Origin: Platycnemis pennipes
Taxonomy: Eukaryota; Arthropoda; Insecta; Odonata; Platycnemididae
Direction of reading: 5' to 3'
DNA length: 64,000 bases
Assembly: GCA_933228895.1 (NCBI GenBank)
Contig: OW121855.1
Location: 49,586,698-49,650,697 of the forward strand
Under the pieces are notes generated by a model, which worked only from the letters and a program-made list of their open reading frames with translations, made no database searches and was not told where the DNA came from. Made by a program: the position numbers and the translations under genes. Of the stretch, positions 1 to 13,885 are shown piece after piece (the first letter of the stretch is position 1; each line of letters starts with the position of its first letter).

Positions 1-2960
1 GGCGGAAGCGAGGGAACGGAGGGAGGAAAGCGGACGAGTAGGATGCCGAGGGCGGTGTAAAGTTGGTACCGAGGTTAATTAATTTGCCACACGATAATTA
101 GGGGAAAAACTGTAAGGAGAGGAAGAAAAAAGAGAGTTTGGGAGGTGGGAGATGCATTGAAATGGCCATGACAGATGGAGGAAGGAAGGCTCGTTTGTAT
201 ATCCGCTTATTTTTCTTCTCTCCGTCTCTCTCCTTCTCTCACTAACTTCGTGAGAGGATCAGCTTCGGCGTCGAGTGAAAATACACCCGAGGATTCCGAG
301 AATAATTCTGAATGGAGATGATGGAAATAAGTGGTGTGAGGAGATGGTAAACTGGAAAGGGAATAATGACCTGAATGCGTGATGAGGGTGAGGGAAATAG
401 AGAAGTGAAAAAATTATACCGGACTGGAGTGGAGAATTTGATATTCTGCCTCTGTCTTGTCAAAGATATCGTGCCTGTGTGTGATTGAAGATAAGTTACT
501 GCAGGAAGTGAGGTTACACTTACAATAGGTAACTATAAAAAGAAGGTGAAAATAAGCAATGATTTAGGGTTAGAATGTAATGTATCAAAATGAGCTCTGA
601 TTTTATCCTCATTAAATTTAGTTAACTGTTTGATTAAAGCAGCTGAATCAGAAAGTATTACGTCTCAAATTTATGGTATAGAGCTAGTGAGAGCTATAAG
701 AGTTAGAAATAATATTTATCGGATAAATATAATCACAGAGCATGCCTGCGCATTGTTGTATTACCTTTTTTCTTTTTTCGAAAAGTAATATCGCAAACAT
801 TTATCAAGTAAAGTAGTGTATTTATATTTAGGGGGTTTTTCATAAGTTTTTATTATAATCCTTTGAATATTGAATGCATCTTATGAGTTAGATATCGAAA
901 ATCCAAGAAATTTAAATCTGAATCCTTTCCATTGGCAACGGCATCATCATGCAATGATCTCTGTTGATTTCTGTCTACTTTTCAAGTACTACAAGTCTAC
1001 TCCCAATTGTTTCTGGCACCGTTGGATACTTTCTGCAAGAATATTTCCCTATATCTCTGCAACCAGGAGTTTCTAGTCTGTTTAAGGCAATATTTTAAAA
1101 TAATTATAGATTTTTCTATGATCTCAATGCTGTCGTACACTTTAATTCAAACTTCTCTGTAGGTGAAGCCAAGGATATAAGGTTTCATCTTACTAGCCGC
1201 TCGGAAATTCAAACATGGATATTTTTCGTTTTAGAAGTCTTGAATTACGCGTAGTCTGTAATAAATCTTGTAAGTACATTATTTTTTTATTCTTGTTTAT
1301 TGGTGAAATTATTCATTATCCGAGGTTTTTATGCATTTTCATGAAAGAATTAAAGCATTTTCAATTCCATAGTAAAAGGCCCTCCGTGTGAGATCTACTG
1401 GTTAACAATTCAAATTGATATGGCGATACATCCCTTTTATCATCATAGTTTTTACTTTAAGTGTTGCGGACTGAGGCCAGGCATTCAAAATTCATAAATT
1501 CCATTGTTATCTAATTGCTCAGAGGCAGTATTAGGTGGCATGTTAATGATAATTCATTTGGATTGTATTATGGTGTGATTCTTTATTTCTGACAATTCGT
1601 GAGCCAAAAGCAAATGGAATAGAAATATTATTTTGTCTATATTCCCAGAAAGATACATAGCATATGCTTAGATTCTGATAAATAATACACGAAAGAGAAA
1701 GTGGGTAATGGAATGATGTAATAGGAAAAGGGTGCGGAGACAGCTGTTTGGATTTTCAAAATTAACGGATGAAGAATTTAATGGGGACCGGAAGGAAGTG
1801 GAAGCAGAACCTGGAGGTGAACTGAAGGAACGGAGAAAAGAAATCATTATAAAAAGTTGAAATCAAGGGGAGAATAAACCTTGGGTGAGGAGTCCACTTA
1901 CTGGGAAAAATAGGAAAAACGACCTTATGAATTAGAACCCTGCTCTTCGGTATTCTCCATTGGGAATTCATTAATTCATCTTGGTCTCTTTTGAGCTTAA
2001 TTAAAAGAAAATGGGTGGTCATTGCATTCCCTCAAAATGGCTTACATAATTATAAAAATTAAGAGATGGGCAGTGAATCGTAATTATACGGGCAAAGATC
2101 CAACAGAAAGTCGAGATTGTATTTTTCAAGGGCTAGATTAACGAGCAATCAGGTCGTAAATTGGGCGACGTATGACTTTTTTTTCGCATTTAAAAATGCA
2201 TTAGCTCGTATGCGCTTTTACATAGTACTATGAATGGAATACTATTCTCTGATAGGTAACTAGGTACTAATTTTCAACCCCTTGTTGAGTGGTTAAACGT
2301 TCATGATTTTAAAAAGGTCCCATTATACATTTTGGTTTTATATTGCAAATACATGTGCAAACACATTTACAACAGTGATTTGATGTTCACTTGGATAAGT
2401 TTGGTCCATGTAATGGTCGAAATTTCATCGCTCTTGCGTAATATTGATCGCGTAATTGAGTACCGTTGCCAATCCTGAGGTGAAAGCACATTCGCCTCCT
2501 GTTAGCGAGTTGGCTACGAGCTTTGTGTGGAGCAAAAGGGAGGAAGTACAGAGTTGACGCATAGTACCCTCAGGACGCCAGTTGTATGTGTGCCCTCACG
2601 ACATGAAAGGAGCATGCATCACCTAATCAAGGCCCATCGTCAAGTTATTTCACTTATTCATTCAGCCATTATTTTTTTGATCAGAATATCTTCGAATAAA
2701 ATTCCAGCCTAATTTATATGCATTCAAACGATAGCTTTTTCATTCTTATTAGACGCCATAAAAATAATTTTACTGCTTGGCGGTGTGCATACCTCTATCA
2801 TATTTCAAGAGCATCTCCGACGATGGTTAGTTTGCCTACTTGACCCTAATTTTTGCTCACTTATTCCCTCTCGCAAAAAAATGTTGGCTGAAAGATGGCG
2901 CGGGTACGAGCGCAAAATATAAAATAATAATCAAAAATAATAATTAAAAAATTGCAACCG
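1..2960. other. AT-rich non-coding DNA
   Basis: No frame here has family motifs or coding-like composition. The first 250 bases are purine-rich (GGAGGAAAG-type), then pyrimidine-rich near 215-240. No repeat or RNA gene was recognised. Confidence 0.5.
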
Positions 2961-3320
2961 TAATTTACCCAACCGGCTGTGTAGACGTATACGTAGCAAG
3001 ACTTTTCACGTACCCAGGCGAAGCATCGCTTTCATCTCGGAGCCTGCCATTTATGGAGCAGATGTGTACTGTGGGATTAGGGCATGTGCGGGTGGAGAGG
3101 GATAGGGGTACACGAAAGGAGGCTCTCTGCAATGAGGAGGGCAGGCGAGGGGTGCTTTCTGCTCCCTTCCCCTCAAACCGTGCGTACATACTCGGTCGCC
3201 TCCGTGCGGTCCATGTGTCTCGAGCATCTCCGAACCCTCAGTTTGCGGGGGCGCCGAAGACGAGAGTTTTTACCCGAGGGTTAAGTGGCAAATACACGCA
3301 TGCTTGCTCGTGGACTTCCT
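2960..3320. other. CpG-rich patch, function unknown
   Basis: This is a locally GC-rich block with many CpGs and overlapping frames on both strands (plus 3,053-3,361, minus 2,965-3,189). Frames on both strands argue for composition, not coding. It could be a regulatory element. Confidence 0.35.
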
Positions 3321-3539
3321 TTATTTTGTTATTTTTTGGAGCGACGTGTGTCAGATCCTAGGGGATGGAATATATGAAAAAATTGCCTCTGGAGATGTTG
3401 TATATGAATGGAGGAGATAAAAGGCATGAGATGAGAAGGACATTTGGTGAGAAAGTCGGAAGGTACCGCATGAACGAAAGAGGAAATGTGTTTTGCAGAA
3501 CTCGATAGCTTTATCATAATAATACATAAAATGAAGTTG

Positions 3540-3680
3540 TGTCTATCTGCCAGTTCTATCAGCATCTCCTCAAAAACTAATAAACGGATTGAGCTGAAAT
3601 TTTGTAGGATTCTAGCGTATGCACTACAAGGTGCAATAGGCTATATAAAAAGGGGCCCGGTTTCTTTCCTGACACCAATT
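3540..3680 (+). other. Possible mobile-element remnant
   Basis: CAAAAACTAATAAACGGATT, then GAGCTGAAATTTTGTAGG, resembles wording I have seen in dispersed invertebrate repeats. It is followed by GGCTATATAAAAAGGGGCCC, a TATA-like string. Neither is backed by more structure. Confidence 0.25.
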
Positions 3681-3829
3681 ATGTATTTACATTGATTTAA
3701 ATTGACTTTTTCAATTTATGGTAGCGCAAGAGTTTTTCTTTCGTTCAGTAAATAACTAAATATTAATCGGTTTCTTTAAATTTTTCTGTATTTAACGGGA
3801 AAATTTTTACATTTTCTTATTCTTCTAAC

Positions 3830-5010
3830 CGATTTACACTCTGTCATCGAGGGCGCTGGGAAATGTGTAAGTTACGTTGAAATTTACTGTTTTTTCGGTA
3901 CTTTTCCGAGTGTTGCTAAGACCTTTGCCATAGTCGTCTCCGGTATGAAAACATCGTTGATGCTTAAACAGTTCGTCACAAAGGGATGCTGGAAACGGCA
4001 CTTTGCTTTTCGCGAGAATATAGGAATGTAATGAAGGCATTGTAGGCTATTCGAGATGCGAGGTCAGCCATAATTTTCCACACAAAGGTAGGTGCTGACT
4101 GCTAGCGCTACTCACAAAATTAGAAGGTTTGCTTTCGGTTAAAATTTGAAGTATTTAAATGAATGCTCCAGTGGTGTTCAAATTGTGAATGGTTTTTTTT
4201 GTTTCTTTGCGGGTTTGTGCATTTAAATCGACCAGGAACATGAAGAGAAGGAACGCTTTCGAAATCGTCGTGGATGGAGATTTGAGAAGTACGTATCGAC
4301 TTATTACATATCCGTGGGGTGTTCATTGATGCCACTGCAATGATGCTAAAAAGTTCGTCCAAAAGAGATGCCTTAAACTGCATTGCTCTTTTCGTGAAGA
4401 TATTGAAGGGTACTAAAATAGGTATCGCAGCTAATTCTTGATTCTAGATTGGCCATTTTATTCGGCAAAATCATGCAGGCTTACTTTTCGCACTGATCTC
4501 AGATCAAGTAGATTTGTATTCGGTAAAAGTAAAAGTGTCAAATGAAAGTTTCTGTAGGGTTCAAAAGGTGAATATTTCATATATTTATACCATATTCTGA
4601 AGCGGACCGCTTTCAAAATTTTTGTAATTGAGACACAAGAACGTGACGAGAAGCTAAAATGAAGTCTAACCAAACATAACAGTTGCAATGTGAAAAAAAA
4701 TGTAATATAGTTACACGTCAAATATACAGTAGAAGGTGTGAATATTCGCAACCGAGCGACAAGTATCTGGTTTAAGTAGGCTAAATCTGTAAGAGGTAAT
4801 AAGGATGTAACTTGCTCAAATTTGAATGAAATGCAATACTACGTATCCATAGGAATATACGTATACGTACGTACAAATATACGTAACTACGTATCCGCAG
4901 TTCATTGAAGCCACTGTGATGGAGTTTGAGAATTGAGACAAATATAACATACAAAATAGGCCATAGAAAAATAATTTTGCCGAAGAGGTGAGTCCTACCA
5001 TTCACAAAAA
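3830..5010. repeat. Degenerate tandem array, about three units of 370-385 bp
   Basis: Segments at about 3,935-4,025 and 4,309-4,400 align (GATGCTTAAACAGTTCGTC versus GATGCTAAAAAGTTCGTC, then TTTGCTTTTCGCGAGAATAT versus TTGCTCTTTTCGTGAAGATA), an offset of roughly 370. Segments at 4,125-4,190 and 4,509-4,575 align with an offset of about 384. A third copy of the TATCCG...GTTCATTGA-GCCACTG block appears at 4,890, offset about 580, so the last unit carries extra DNA (including the TACGTA-rich stretch at 4,840-4,885). Identity is low and indels are common. The minus-strand frames here are not supported as genes. Confidence 0.6.
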
Positions 5011-8000
5011 CCCGAATATGGTCTCATTTTAAACAATAGACACACATTCGTATGCACCCCAATTTGAACCTCCTTTGTTTCTTCTGGTCTGAAAGTTCTA
5101 AATAATATTCTTATTTTTGTGAAGGCCCAGGTATGAGTCCAAGCAGTAATTATGTGTATATTGATTGGTATCAATTAGTCTCAGCCGTCTCTGTCAATTC
5201 TAACGCATGTTTAGGACGATCCTCTGGATTAGCATTATTAAATTTGCTCTCAGCTCGGCTGGTCAGCAACCAATACCCCCTTAAATTACCACCTTACAAG
5301 GCCAAGGAGTATTGATGTTGCCTATATTTTAGGAAAGCCCATACCACGATCGAAATTAATGGATAAAAATTATATAGGAAGCGTTTTAGCGGAGAACTTA
5401 ATTAGAAATTTAAATCAAATCGCTTATTAAGAGACTTGAATAATAATTTTTCATTCTTATTCGTAAATTTTGTGCAATTTTGGTGAAAACGTTACGACTG
5501 GCTCATTACTACTTAAAACTTTATATTCCTCTGATTGTACAATTTGAAGTTTTAATTTCAGTATCAGGAAATATATGTTGTTGCTGTTGAAGGGTGATCG
5601 GTGTCCGAAGTCATTAATACATTACACATTTAGGAAGTGATCTGAGCTTTAATAAAGATTGGATTTCTCAGATATTATAAATGTATTTTCGAAATTATAT
5701 TGTCCATGATATTAATCCCTCTTTTCGCATTCAGCGTTCACAAAAGTTTGGCTACGCTACAAAATCTGTGAATAATTTAAAATAATGAAACTAAAAATCT
5801 TTATAAACCAAATTTATTTTGAAGAAGGATAGGGAAAGTTTTCATCCACTATTTTATATTCACCTTGCATACTCAAGGCAATTATTGGTACATTATAAAC
5901 AGTGCACTTCCAAAAAATGTAAACCATGGTTTCTGTAATTTATATTCCTTCAGGGTTGTTTAAGTTGCTCATGGAAACAAGACTTCCAAAATATTCTTTC
6001 CAATGAACTATTTTCATCAATTGACAACCACACACACTTAATGAGATCGCTAATAATTGTTAAAAATTGTTCCTCTGAAACAAGCCATTTTTGTGACAAA
6101 AATTCCTTTGCTCTTTGATCAGTGTGTTATGATGGCAGCCGTATTACATTTTAAGCACCTCAAGGCATAATACTGTCAACGAAGGGACATTTTTACCTTC
6201 TGTGTTCTTTGCGAGGATTATAAACTAAATAAAACACTCAAGTAATGGAAATGGTATTCGATTACAATGGCAGCAAATTTCATGCCCGTTTATTACACTC
6301 TTAGGATTCAAAACTGAGGGAATAGAAATATATCATTCATGATATATGTGCCATTGCGGAAATCATTTTCCTTTCGTCTATTCCATCAGTTGGTGTAGTG
6401 TAGTTTACGCCCATCAGCAAAATGATAACTTTCGCTAGGTCTTATGCGTGTGTTTAATTAGATAAAGTCAATTAAATGTTAAAACGAGGCCAATTACTTT
6501 TTTGCAGCATGCATTTTTCTCCGTAATAACATTTGCGAATTTACGTTTTACTGAAAATTGTGATTAGATATTACAATTCAACAATTGATTTTAAACTGTG
6601 CAACTTTATCCTGGTAATCTTAACGCCATCGGACGGATGTGATAGAAGTTTTTTTGCGGCCCACGAGTATTTGAATCTATAAAGTGAACTACTATACTAG
6701 ATCCAATAAAAGCATGCTAGAATCTTGGATTATGCTTTAGTGAACATCATCCTTAGTGACGTAGAGAGTACTTTATTTACGACTTGTATTTTTCTTTATT
6801 GCTTCTTGGGTGAAGTGAAACCTAAAAAATGCTGGGGAGCAAAACGTGAGAAGGAGAATCCGATACCCTTGGAGATGACAGAAAAAAAGGTGTGAAGGAG
6901 AAGACGGCACTGGAGATTAAGGATAAAGTCGGCCTTCGTAAAAGAGAGAGCCGTGGAAGTGAATTAAGAGGCAAGGAAGAGAATGAATAAAATATGGGGC
7001 TCGTGTGAAACGATGAAATCTGTTGCAGCTTGGTAACCTGAGTTACTAAGCTCTCACTTAACACTTGTGAATTAATTGTGAACGTTTTCAAAACAGTGGA
7101 GGCACTGAAAGCATGTGAATAAAGGGGAAAAAGAGGTGTGTTTAAGCCCCCAGACGGTTTCTAACTCATATTGTAATCCCGTCACCGAGTAACTTTGTTG
7201 TCAGGGGTTAATTACGCTTCTTGTAATGCAATACGCGTCAATGTTGTGACACATAAAAGAAGGCGCGTATTTTTACCATGTGCAAAAATATTCGTATCCT
7301 GTTTTTCCCATCAAATAAGCATACTTTAGCCACTAACTTCGTCAGGCGTCCTCACGAAGACGAAAAGAAGGCAACAGCATCCTGGTTGTACTCGACATTT
7401 TTTTCCTTAGCCTTCTCATTCATGCAACATCATCACTTTTTTTCCTTGCCTACCTGAGCCCAAAGTGGTTCTAACCTCTACCTCTGCACCTGTCTGACAT
7501 GGTGATCTACGAGTATTGCTGCAGCCAGACGAGATCCTGGGGTCGTAGGAATACGTTGATCTCCCACTGCGTGAAGGTTAGACTGTATGAGAAGGTTTGT
7601 CTCTTTCAGTTTAAAATATTTTGCCTTGTAAACTACTGCAGCAAAAGATGGTGAAATATATTTATAACCTTTAAGGTGATAATTCGGCTTAAATATTTGC
7701 GTGCTTTACAGTCCCCCTATTTTCTTGCTACATTGCTTAATGCATACTTTGAGGTAATACAGGTAATACCACGCATCTACGTTTTTTCACGCGTTATTTC
7801 TTTGAATGGAATTATTTTATTATTATGTATTAATGGAAATTTTTATTCCAATTTCGCGTATTCTATAATGGAAAGACCCTGTATATAATTCGCTCTACAA
7901 TGAAGTGTATAAAATCCCTTAATTTTCCCCAAATATTATTCCTTGACAAGAGTTCTAGAAGAAAATGAGTTGTCTATTATGTAAATGATCTTAATCGACG

Positions 8001-8780
8001 GAGGAAAGGATGTGTGCGGGAAGAGAGCTAAAAGATTACTAATTGGACTGACACTGAGGGAGAGAAATATAGGAGGTAATGTAAACGGGAGGATCTTTAA
8101 GTTGAAAATGATAGGCTTGTTGCTGCGAGAGAGAAGAAGATGTCAAACGAAGGAAAAAGAGCGGCAGAGACCTTTAAGGGAGGGGCATGAGATTGAATAA
8201 AATGAGAACGAGGGCTTTAAATCCTTGGCAAGAGCAGCTAACGAATTAATGAGACTTGGATGAACAGTGAGAGATGTTTCTGAATATTAGGAGGGATAAA
8301 GACCGTGCGAGGGTGGGTGAGCTAGCGGTCGCGGAATAGAAAGTGTTGTACTGCTGAAGAGATATACGCCTGAAAGAGTAAAGTGATAACGCAATTTTAA
8401 TGAGACCTTTCCTTAATTGACAAGTTCCTCGAGAGGAGACGTTACAGCTCATTAGAAATTTAGGTGGAGTAATTGGAAGATTTTTCTATAAGCATTGTCA
8501 TTTAGAGATGTAGCCAAGTTAATGGAAAGAGATGTAGAAGTCATCATTGAATGAGCTGGGGATCCTTCCTTCTGTTGGTAATAACAATGAATGACTTGTG
8601 ACAGAAAGGTGTAACGTAGTCTAAGATAATTGATACGAATAGCACGGAGGAAAAATTTAATTTACTCTAATCTACTTTAGCTTTCATATTTAATGTAATT
8701 ATCAGTTTGTCAGGGTATGATCACTATTTCTTGCTAAGTGAAGGATATAGATATTTTACGGCTCTAAGAGAGAGCACAAG
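5010..8780. other. AT-rich non-coding DNA
   Basis: I see only short chance frames, no SINE or LINE motif and no strong repeat. The purine-rich block at 6,830-6,990 and the minus frame across it (6,822-7,091) are compositional. Confidence 0.5.
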
Positions 8781-8848
8781 TTATGTATATAAGTAGGAAA
8801 TTTACTTGTAGCCGTTATGTATATAAGTAGGAAATTTACTTGTAGCCG
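8781..8848 (+). repeat. Perfect 34-bp tandem duplication
   Basis: Two identical 34-base units (starting TTATGTATATAAGTAGG and ending TTGTAGCCG) abut at 8,814/8,815. No difference separates them, which indicates a recent slippage or duplication. Confidence 0.95.
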
Positions 8849-9009
8849 GAAGCATGTTCTCCATATTAAGAAGAGAAGAAAAATCAAAGTTGTTAAATTT
8901 TATGCTTTACAAAAGTAATTCCTCTTTGCCTTATGTCTACTAGAAATGAGTTGGTGGATAGGCAAACGTGAAGAATACGTATCATTTACCAAGATCAATG
9001 ATCAAGACA

Positions 9010-9200
9010 CACCTATAAACTCGATTTCCCTATCAGCTAGTCTCTTCATGTTTGCATGTTTATTCTCTTTTACATCCTTTACTACTTGCTCCATGAATCT
9101 CATGCTAGACCTTCCTTTGCCATTTTTCTCATTTCCTTCTCGCCGATTGTCTTTATCAGACTATGGTATCTCAAGAAGTGTCGTTAGGTTTTCAGTGTTT
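9010..9200 (-). mobile_element. LINE 3' terminal relic
   Basis: The plus-strand text here (CTTTTACATCCTTTACTACT, GCCGATTGTCTTTATCAG) parallels the 16,530-16,670 segment of the main LINE base for base with scattered substitutions. It is thus the antisense of the C-terminal ORF2 region. Only about 190 bases remain. The open frame at 8,946-9,263 on the plus strand is a shadow of this relic. Confidence 0.7.
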
Positions 9201-11154
9201 TTTCATTGTTTCACGGCAATTATCGTGCTTTATTTTTCCCTCCTTCATCTTAGTTTCTTCTAACTTTTTTCCCTACTTTTGGTTTTTAATTTCTGGTCCA
9301 TATTTTATCATATTAACCTGGCCCTTACATAATTTTTGATGGATATTCCTTGTTGTAAGATACCGCGTTTTCCTTCAGGTTTCAAGTACTATACTTAATT
9401 GAGTTTAAATTATCAGAACTCTTTCTTCACGTCAAAAACTGCGAAGAAGATTGAATTTTGCTTCTTCATCTTTTCTGTACAAGTATACACATTAGATTAC
9501 ATGTTCGCCTCTTAAAATCAAATACGTTTTCTAGATGCTGACAAGATGCTAAAAATATGTTTAAATCTCCAGCATACTATAGTAGGTTATATCTAAAATA
9601 TAGTAAGGCGAAAAGGTTCTAAATATCTGCGTGCAATTACGGAAATAATGTATTTAACTGAAGCTACCATGATGACAAATAGATACAGAATCAAAATGTT
9701 TGCATTTTTCAACGCGCTCATGAGATGAAATATGTCATTCTACTAAATATATTCTTGGTTTTGCATATTTGGCAATAAATGTGAAATCTTTGTATGTGTG
9801 TGGTTTCTAAGAGAATGATGGCTATTCATTAGTAGTAGTATATTATGCCAAATTACTTCGTTACTGAGGCGACTTCCTTTTTAATTTAAAATAACAGTAA
9901 AACCTTTAAGGTAGCAACATATTATTTTTGATTTCCCAACACTAATGCATGTTAGTTTATCCTCGCTACGCATCCATGAGGTCTGCTTTAAGTTTTTTTA
10001 TAGATGTATATTTAACCTAAAGGCTAAACTACCTTATCTTGCTTCACTACATTTCCTCTAAATTCTAACCTTGTATTCATAAATATTTTTTCCTGCTTAT
10101 TGTTTCATTTTCCTCAGGTTGCCCAAGAAAATTTTATAGAATTTAGTTAAAAGCTTTATGGCCGTAAAAATCGTCGCTGGCTTCTTCTTTCGGGGAAGTA
10201 CTGACTTGAGTGAATCCGAATCAGCATTCACTAATTCGTCTGCGAACACTATAGTGTTTTTCTGTGGTCTTTTCTCCAAGACAAAAGTGAAAGCGTTGAA
10301 TTTTCCTGAAGTACCCTGAAGTACAATTAAAAGTAATGGTTAGATGTTGGCTGTTTGGCGGAGCAATCTTGTGCGTGCGAGAGCGTAGATAGTACACTGC
10401 TGTGGGTCGGTGGGCTACCTAACGACTAAGATTCCTGTGAGAACGTCGGTGAAGATGGTTCGGACAGACCCGCAGGGAGAGGGTAGAAGCCGGGCGGGGT
10501 TGAGTCTGGGTGGAAGGTGGGAGTTGAAGATGCTGAACACTCACTTTCCCACTTCCCATCCGAACGTCGGAAGGAAAATGGGCGTTAGGACCTGCGGAGG
10601 GAAGGGAAACAGTTTCGTGAGTAGAAAGGACGATAAAAGGGAGAACGGAGTCTTCCCATAAGAACATAAGTGGATGGAAGCTATGTACATTACTTTGTGT
10701 ACGTTTACATTTATGTATTTTGAGAGCTGGTGGGAAAGTTTTTCCAGCGTTTCGCCGTGCACGTTAAAGCCTTTATTTAGAGTCTCCCATCTCGAAATAT
10801 CCCTTCATTTAATATGGATTACCACTCATTTAGACGCTTTTTGCCCTAAAAGAACGTGTATAATAACCTTTCGAAACCCGGGATCCAAGTTTTTAGATGA
10901 ACCCGACACACAATTATTATAACAATAGAGATTCAGTCATTATAGTTTATGTATACTGGTCTAGTTACCGGACCTAGTTACCCTTATAGAAGTAGCAAAG
11001 TTATTTTTACAGTCAAGATTTTAGTACACTACTCCATTCTTAATAGTTTTTCGAATGCAAGTTCTCTTGGCCATGTAATTATTTTTTATATAGATATAAA
11101 ATATGTGAGCTGTAATATATGTCCTTTTTGGTTTGAACGTCAGCAATTACAATT

Positions 11155-11197
11155 AAAAGTAAAATTTACATATTTTACATATGTAAATTTTACTTTT
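11155..11197. repeat. Perfect 18-bp inverted repeat (hairpin)
   Basis: AAAAGTAAAATTTACATA pairs exactly with TATGTAAATTTTACTTTT across a 7-base spacer. The arms are AT-rich, there is no T-run beyond, and no gene is next to it, so a terminator reading is not supported. Confidence 0.85.
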
Positions 11198-12496
11198 GAC
11201 ACTAACCTTTTAACTTTACTTGAAACACTATAATGGCCCACGCTCCGAACACTGCTGTTAGGAATTCTAGACTGATGCCCATTTGTTAACACGCAATTGA
11301 CTTTTTATTAGCTCTATTATTCACTGTAAAATTTTTTGACATTCTTATTTGAACTTATTTTTACAGCTAAATTACTGTGTTTTCTCACATAAATGAAGGT
11401 GTTAATAATACTTCGTGTTACTGTAAATGTTTTGAAATTGATTCCATTACTCTGTTTCTATGCGATTGGTAAACCCTCCCATAATAACGATTAACGGCTA
11501 TTTGCAGCATCATCAAATATTAATAGACCTATCATTGATATTTTATGTAGCAATTTATATTGGCTGTCAGCTGTTGTGTGGTATTGGATAATTTAACTTT
11601 GTAGATGACCTTCATTTAGGAGGCTAATGAATCAAATCAAGGCTGAGGGAAGAAAGATGTTCTATATATGATGAGAACATGTTGGAGCTATGACTAGAGG
11701 GTTAAAATTACCACTAACTGCCGTGTAAGCCGGGTATTATCATGGAATGGAAGCCATTGAAATGTCACAGTGGTGGAAACTGAGGGCCTGTCTCTTCTGG
11801 TGATTTGTAGCTGATAAATGATGCTGGAACCAATAAATGTTTCGATGCGCTTCGATTAGATACCACGGGCAATTTGTGGAATTAGCTTCCGCGAGCCGCA
11901 CGGAAGACAGACCTACCGCATAGCCGTGATTTACTAGATGATAGTGCTTGGCTTTTCATCACTGTTTAAATGATTTGTTGGCACATTAACAAATGTGGTA
12001 CCTCTTCTAAGGTCTTAATCGCAGAATTGCATATTTAATATTAAAAATACTAGTTGTTAAAATCCAATATATAAAGGTCAAATTCTTTGTCTTATGCGTC
12101 TTTAGTATTAAATCGAAATTTTTTTAATGACGTTATGAGTTTTTTTTTTCACGCATTCATATCTTAATATTACATGTTCACTGTAGCCTTAAATTTATTT
12201 TTAAGGGAAAAATACGTATTTAAATCCGCTGGCTTTTTTCCCTGATGCCCTTATGTTTCTCACCGTATTCTATCATATTAGCCAAGAATTCAGTAATTCA
12301 CTATTTACACTCAACTCCACTGTGATAATGCTACCATGCAATTAGAAAATGTGACATGTTTAGAAGCTAAATATTTAAAATAAAATAAATTTAGTCAAAG
12401 TATAGTTACAATTCCAGTGAACGTGATGCGTACTTACTTTATGCTCTGAAAAATTCCAATTATATTCAAGGCTATATAGCCTTTATAGATCGTGTA

Positions 12497-12518
12497 CAGT
12501 ATACTATATAGTATACTG
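12497..12518. repeat. 22-bp perfect palindrome
   Basis: CAGTATACTATATAGTATAC plus the final TG is its own reverse complement. It lies in AT-rich DNA with no gene context. Confidence 0.85.
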
Positions 12519-13796
12519 AAAGATTATGAGAAAAACTATGGTGATTATTTTTATTTCATCATGCAAATGGTCATACCTATGGGATAAACGTTTAGAAATT
12601 ACGATATACTACATCTTGAAAAATGACACTTATAATTTGTAATCGGCACATATCGTTTCAGATAGTTGAAATAAGTTAATAGGTTTAAAAAAAATTCTGT
12701 TACATACCGTTTTATGACCAAAGTTTAAACTTTGAGTTGGCATTGCAATGAATATTTCTTTTTGGCAAAATTGGAATTACTCAAGAATACCAGTCGATCG
12801 TCTTAAATTTATTTATAATTAATTGATGTGGAAACCATTGCAGAGTTGATGGAGAGAGGACGGATTTGTGATAACCAACCCAGCAAAAATAAGAAATAAA
12901 TAAAAATACCTTTGATTGAATGGAATCATTTGGATGTGAACCTTGGATCTTAATATTTCTCAATTTTTTCGACTAACGTCCTTTTTTGAGGTTGTCGTAT
13001 TCAATGGATTTAGCTCCATCTTACCTTGTTCATCGCCCTCCGTCCTTTCAATCAAACGCTTACATTAGTTTAGGCCCTGTCAATTTCCTTTCAATGGGTC
13101 CCTACGCCGTATTTTCATACATATTTAATGATTCCACTGCGGAAAATGTGCCCTTCATCTCAATAATCCCCTTTTTATCTTTTATCTGGTCTGTCTATTA
13201 TTGTGGAAATTACTCTTCAAATTACCGCTTTTTCTCAATTGATTTTATTTATATCTTCAAATCTATTTTTCTCTAAATATTAAGGTGGTTATCGTTATAT
13301 TATGGTTATTCTTCATTAAATATCATTATAGTTGATCGAATTAGTCGCGCACCTTATAGATTACTTGGTAGTTGTGCTTTTGAATGATGATTGATCACAA
13401 CCTGTCCTGTATATGCCCGTGTCCATCTGACTATGCACGAATGCATTGATGGAATTTCAGCGTTTTGGTCAATGAACATGCCTATAGGGTATATATTTGC
13501 TGACAATTTTACGGACAAGTGGGAAGAACCATTTCCGCGCACTCTTTGTATCAGCCGTTTGGCTGAATTTCTCGATTTTTTCAGTAATGCTATATAAAGG
13601 GTTATGAATTGCGTAAATATATTCAATAGTATATTTACAAGTGCATCAATGGATATCGTGGGCAGTAATATGTTGGTATAAAGACATTAAGCTAACCCAA
13701 CTAACAGCATGTTTGTGCATTCTTGCTTTGCTTTTGGTGCATTGTTATTTTTGTACTAGAATATAGCTACTAATCCTTGTTAAGCATGATGGATAT

Positions 13797-13885
13797 AGCA
13801 TGTATGGTGTGAATCCGCCCCCACCCAACACCTTTATGGTGGCTTGCAGGGAATTATGTGGATGCAGGTGTAGATGCATGGGGTC
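13797..13885 (-). repeat. CCCTGCAAGCCACC-type dispersed repeat, copy 1
   Basis: On the minus strand CATCTACACCTGCATCCACA is followed by CCCTGCAAGCCACCATAAAG and GTGTTGGGTGGGGGCGG. The same core recurs at 19.5 kb and 45.2 kb. I recall this core as common in insect genomes, but I cannot assign a superfamily. Confidence 0.6.

Larger units (their letters stand above)
9300..13740. other. AT-rich non-coding DNA with one GC-rich patch
   Basis: Apart from the two palindromes listed separately, the stretch holds a GC-richer block at 10,400-10,650 in which three overlapping frames lie on both strands. No protein family is recognisable. The rest is AT-rich sequence without visible repeats. Confidence 0.45.

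Noticed and set aside
11155..11197. Rho-independent terminator
   Set aside because: The stem is AT-rich, there is no following T-run and bacterial terminators do not apply in this genome.
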